From Plantago elongata (lineage: Eukaryota > Streptophyta > Magnoliopsida > Lamiales > Plantaginaceae), in NCBI GenBank assembly GCA_036897095.1, contig JAYMSP010003057.1:1-21327 (forward strand): a stretch of DNA of 21,327 nucleotides, read 5' to 3'. Under the pieces are notes generated by a model. The model had not been told where the DNA came from, searched no databases, and saw nothing but the letters and a program-made list of their open reading frames with translations. Shown in pieces: positions 19,030 to 21,327 of the stretch. The stretch's first letter is position 1. Each line of letters opens with the position of its first letter. The translations under genes and the position numbers were made by a program.

Positions 19030-19560
19030 GGTAAAGTGTAATTTTAATGGTAAAATGTGTCATTTTTATATAAAGTTGAGATTGTTTATTATTTATAAAT
19101 GGTGAGATAACTTCTTTTTTAGTAATGTATGAAGTTTAATAGAACGGTTAAAAATTACAAATGTATAAAATTTGTTGGACGAAAGGCGGGAAGGAATGAG
19201 TAATAAGTTTGTTTATGTAAAATAAACGTGTGTCTGTTTTACCATTATAGATACCCATGGATTAAAAATTTCGTTTCAGGAGCTCATCTCGATTTTTTAA
19301 TTTGCCGAGACGTCTCGGTATGTTTGGGAAAAATTTTGGAATGGTTTCAAAAAGCCAAAATGCGTAAAATACATTAAATAAATTAGATTTAGTGAGAAAC
19401 TATTCCATAGAAAGTAATTAACTCAAGTTGGACTTCCACAATCCACAGTCCACACACATCCATAGTTCTTCATTTCTTCTCATCACTCTTCAAACCAGAA
19501 TTGGCAAATTCTACAACAAATTTAACAGAAGTCAAGAAGAAACCATGAAGTAGATGACAT
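19030..19560. other. Host flank, probably including the 3' UTR of the minus-strand gene
   Basis: There is no coding region here. The stop codon of the minus-strand gene is at 19561-19563, so its 3' UTR must extend leftward into this stretch. An AATAAA-like signal is not obvious on the minus strand. A perfect 14 bp palindrome ccgagacgtctcgg lies at 19305-19318. Confidence 0.5.
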
Positions 19561-19671
19561 TCAGTCAAAGCCATACATAACCTCATCCCCTTGTTTCAAT
19601 TTGATTTTATCTTCAAGATCAAACGATGGCTTAGCTTGAAGAACAAGTGGTGAGAATTTTACTTTCACTTT
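19561..19671 (-). CDS. Terminal coding exon of an unrecognised host gene
   Basis: The minus strand shows an acceptor cttcccaatag followed by 36 codons and TGA. The peptide starts KVKVKFSPLVLQAKPSFDLE and ends KQGDEVMYGFD. Its balanced composition and the absence of repeats make it look like genuine protein. The exon starts in phase 0, so the upstream exon must end on a full codon; a GT 14 bases upstream of the exon C stop codon gives that phase. The family is not recognised. It lies in the gene-bearing right end of the window, with introns and base use unlike the transposons to the left. Confidence 0.6.
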   Translation of the reverse strand, partial: KVKVKFSPLVLQAKPSFDLEDKIKLKQGDEVMYGFD

Positions 19672-20040
19672 CTATTGGGAAGTCATTTGACATTTGTGAT
19701 ACAGGATCTTAAGAAACACCAACCAAGCCATCAAATTTCTTATATGTATGCTAATCTCATGTGCATATCATACTTGGTCTTTGATGTTTTCCCATCATTT
19801 GTCAAAGATGATAAACAAGATAAAGTATGAGGTCTCGTACTGTTCCAAGCATTTTGGCCAAGAAAATCCGAGATCCACCGAAAAATCACCGGAACAAAGA
19901 ATTGTTTGACTCCTGAGCATTTTCGTGTCGGCGAATGAAAAAAGGGAAATTTTTGGTGGTTTTGGTCGGAACGGAATGATATTTTGTTCCATGTACATAC
20001 CAACGAAATTAGAGAAACTATTTACTTACATTAGATGCCA

Positions 20041-20227
20041 TCAGTTATCTTGCACATCATCAGGGAAAGGAATTGACGCACAGCAATGGTAGTAACCATT
20101 CTCATCGAATGCAAACCTTTGAGAGAGATGAGCTTCCCGAATAAGATACTCTCCCCATTCTTCTGAACCATATAGATCAAATATCCCTCTTGCATCAAAT
20201 GAGTCGACCTTTCTTGTTCCTTTCCTC
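20041..20227 (-). CDS. Internal exon of the unrecognised host gene
   Basis: On the minus strand the acceptor tgtattttcag at 20228-20238 opens an exon whose first base completes a codon. The frame then reads RKGTRKVDSFDARGIFDLYG followed by SEEWGEYLIREAHLSQRF and ENGYYHCCASIPFPDD. This is convincing protein sequence with a conserved-looking acidic/aromatic core, but I cannot name the family. In this frame a TGA occurs at 20043-20041. Splicing at the GT at 20055 (exon 20056-20227) would avoid it and join in phase to the exon at 19671. A stronger donor (gtaagt, 20029-20024) lies beyond the stop. Either alternative splicing or a damaged gene fits. Confidence 0.6.
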
Positions 20228-20730
20228 CTGAAAATACATACACAACAGATGCTCATAGATTACCCACAACCTATCAATTAAAAAGGTAATTATATCTCAT
20301 TAGCAAGGGAAGACAATGTGCTCAAGAAGACGACTGGCACCTTTTTCTGTGCCGTGCGTTCATAAGGGTGGCATGCAACTGCATTTAACAGAAAACGCCA
20401 ACCATAAATAGTGTGATGCAAAAAATGAGCAGTTAATATCTAGCATATTTATGTGTCTACAGAATGCAACGCACATCCAGCAGGATTGCAGGAATAGTAC
20501 ATAGTTGCCAAATTACAGGAGATAGTCAATATACAATATACAGCATTTCAAGTAGAAACCCAATCGCTAATAATATGCTAGAAGTTTTAAGTGTTATTGT
20601 TGGAACCAAACTTCTGAAGACTAGAATAGGAAAAACAGCACATAACGGTAAAGAATAAGGAAATCAATCATTTTGTAAAACTATAGGGCATAAATATGAC
20701 AGTATTCTAAATGAAATATGAGATATTTAC
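20228..20730 (-). other. Intron of the host gene
   Basis: This AT-rich stretch between candidate exons shows no transposon end. A weak extra exon candidate (minus strand, from about 20392) reads ACHPYERTAQKKVPVV but lacks a matching donor, so I left it out. Confidence 0.4.
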
Positions 20731-20774
20731 AGGTTCTATCAGTAGAAGCAATAAGCATTCTCTGCCTCTAACTC
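20731..20774 (-). CDS. Candidate small exon of the same gene (44 bp), with stops
   Basis: Acceptor gaagtaaaacag and donor gtaaat bound 44 bases on the minus strand. In phase with the exon at 21132-21199 it reads ELEAENAYCFY, then TGA TAG. Its length gives exactly the phase required by the exon ending at 20227, which supports the exon, but the tandem stops argue against a functional product through it. It could be a poison exon, a retained intron end or chance. Confidence 0.3.
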
Positions 20775-21131
20775 CTGTTTTACTTCAAAAGGTTTGACTT
20801 GAAAACATTCCGAAAACTCCGGCTTAAGAAACAAAATAAGCATTAAAGAAGTGTCATAACTTGTATCGATACTTCCTAGTTCCTATTACCATTCTCTGAG
20901 GTGTACCCTATGGAATAATAGTCTTTAATTTCAGAGCTTGAAGCGGTAAAATTAATGATTCGGAATAGAGGGGCACTATGACTACATGACATACTTCCAA
21001 ACAGAAATTCAGTCACATGAATTAAAAGAGCATATGGCACAAAATGAAGATGCTTCCATAATATGAAGCCGAAATACATCACAAAAAATGTCAAATCCCG
21101 GTCTAATAAATCTAATAATAAGAAAGATTAC

Positions 21132-21199
21132 CTTTAACTTCTGTTGCACATCTTTCTCAATGACTAAACCAGCCTCCACAAAAGCATCAGTAATGACTT
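21132..21199 (-). CDS. Upstream exon of the unrecognised host gene (68 bp)
   Basis: On the minus strand the acceptor aagctttcttag is followed by 68 bases ending TTAAAG and the donor gtaatc. The only open phase reads VITDAFVEAGLVIEKDVQQK then LK. It starts with two bases of a split codon and ends in phase 0. The peptide is amphipathic and protein-like, but the family is not recognised. Earlier exons lie beyond the right edge. Confidence 0.5.
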
Positions 21200-21327
21200 C
21201 TAAGAAAGCTTAAGAATAGCAAAAAGTCACATAACACATAAAAGAGCAAGATGTCCGGATCGAATAAAATTTAGGCAAATTCAACACATAAACCAGTGAT
21301 CTGTTAATTTCATACACAAACCCCCCC
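21200..21327 (-). other. Upstream intron of the host gene, ending in a C-run at the window edge
   Basis: No exon is visible. The window ends in a run of C. Confidence 0.35.

Noticed and set aside
19740-20003. Minus-strand frames between two host exons
   Set aside because: They overlap in two phases, lack protein character and lie between a donor and the acceptor at 19672, so they are read as intron.
20464-20658. Plus-strand frame of 64 codons
   Set aside because: It lies within the minus-strand host intron, with no coding signature.
20876-21094. Minus-strand frame of 72 codons
   Set aside because: It sits between candidate exons, is hydrophobic and low in information, and has no splice-bounded support.

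Overview
The window looks like a transposon-rich intergenic stretch of a plant nuclear genome, probably a eudicot. The evidence is AT-rich DNA, no compact gene array, Ty1/copia and Ty3/gypsy LTR retrotransposon fossils, an L1-type plant LINE (DUF4283/CCHC ORF1; EN-RT-zf-RVT-RNase H ORF2), a Tourist-like MITE, a tRNA-derived SINE, and spliced exons of one host gene at the right edge. There is no sign of prokaryotic operons, CRISPR arrays or rRNA.

Layout. 1-3072: a copia LTR with its polypurine tract and the 3' end of its internal region, preceded by a 1.17 kb inverted copy of the same LTR that runs off the left edge; together they form a large fold-back. 3073-4170: a minus-strand Ty3/gypsy protease/RT fossil that the copia LTR abuts. 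4171-6028: gene-free DNA with a degenerate GGAGCT-rich repeat field (about 4618-4945) and a perfect-period 60 bp tandem duplication (5813-5932). 6029-19018: one old LINE, about 6.9 kb once its guests are subtracted, probably flanked by an 11 bp target duplication. It hosts four younger insertions: a Tourist-like MITE (6061-6312), an incomplete Tat-lineage gypsy element on the minus strand (about 9356-12851) with an extra antisense reading frame, an unidentified 2.03 kb element (15415-17446) with about 101 bp tandem repeats, and a SINE (18094-18371) in the RNase H domain. 19030-21327: host sequence with the 3' part of a spliced minus-strand gene of unrecognised function.

How it fits together. 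Nothing here forms a functional pathway. The value of the region is its layered insertion history: copia beside gypsy on the left, and a LINE used as a landing site by four element classes in the middle. The LINE's 3' end lies about 540 bp beyond the stop codon of the host gene. All retroelements read as inactive copies. The host gene may be intact, mis-modelled or decaying; two of its candidate exons contain in-frame stops in the simplest reading.
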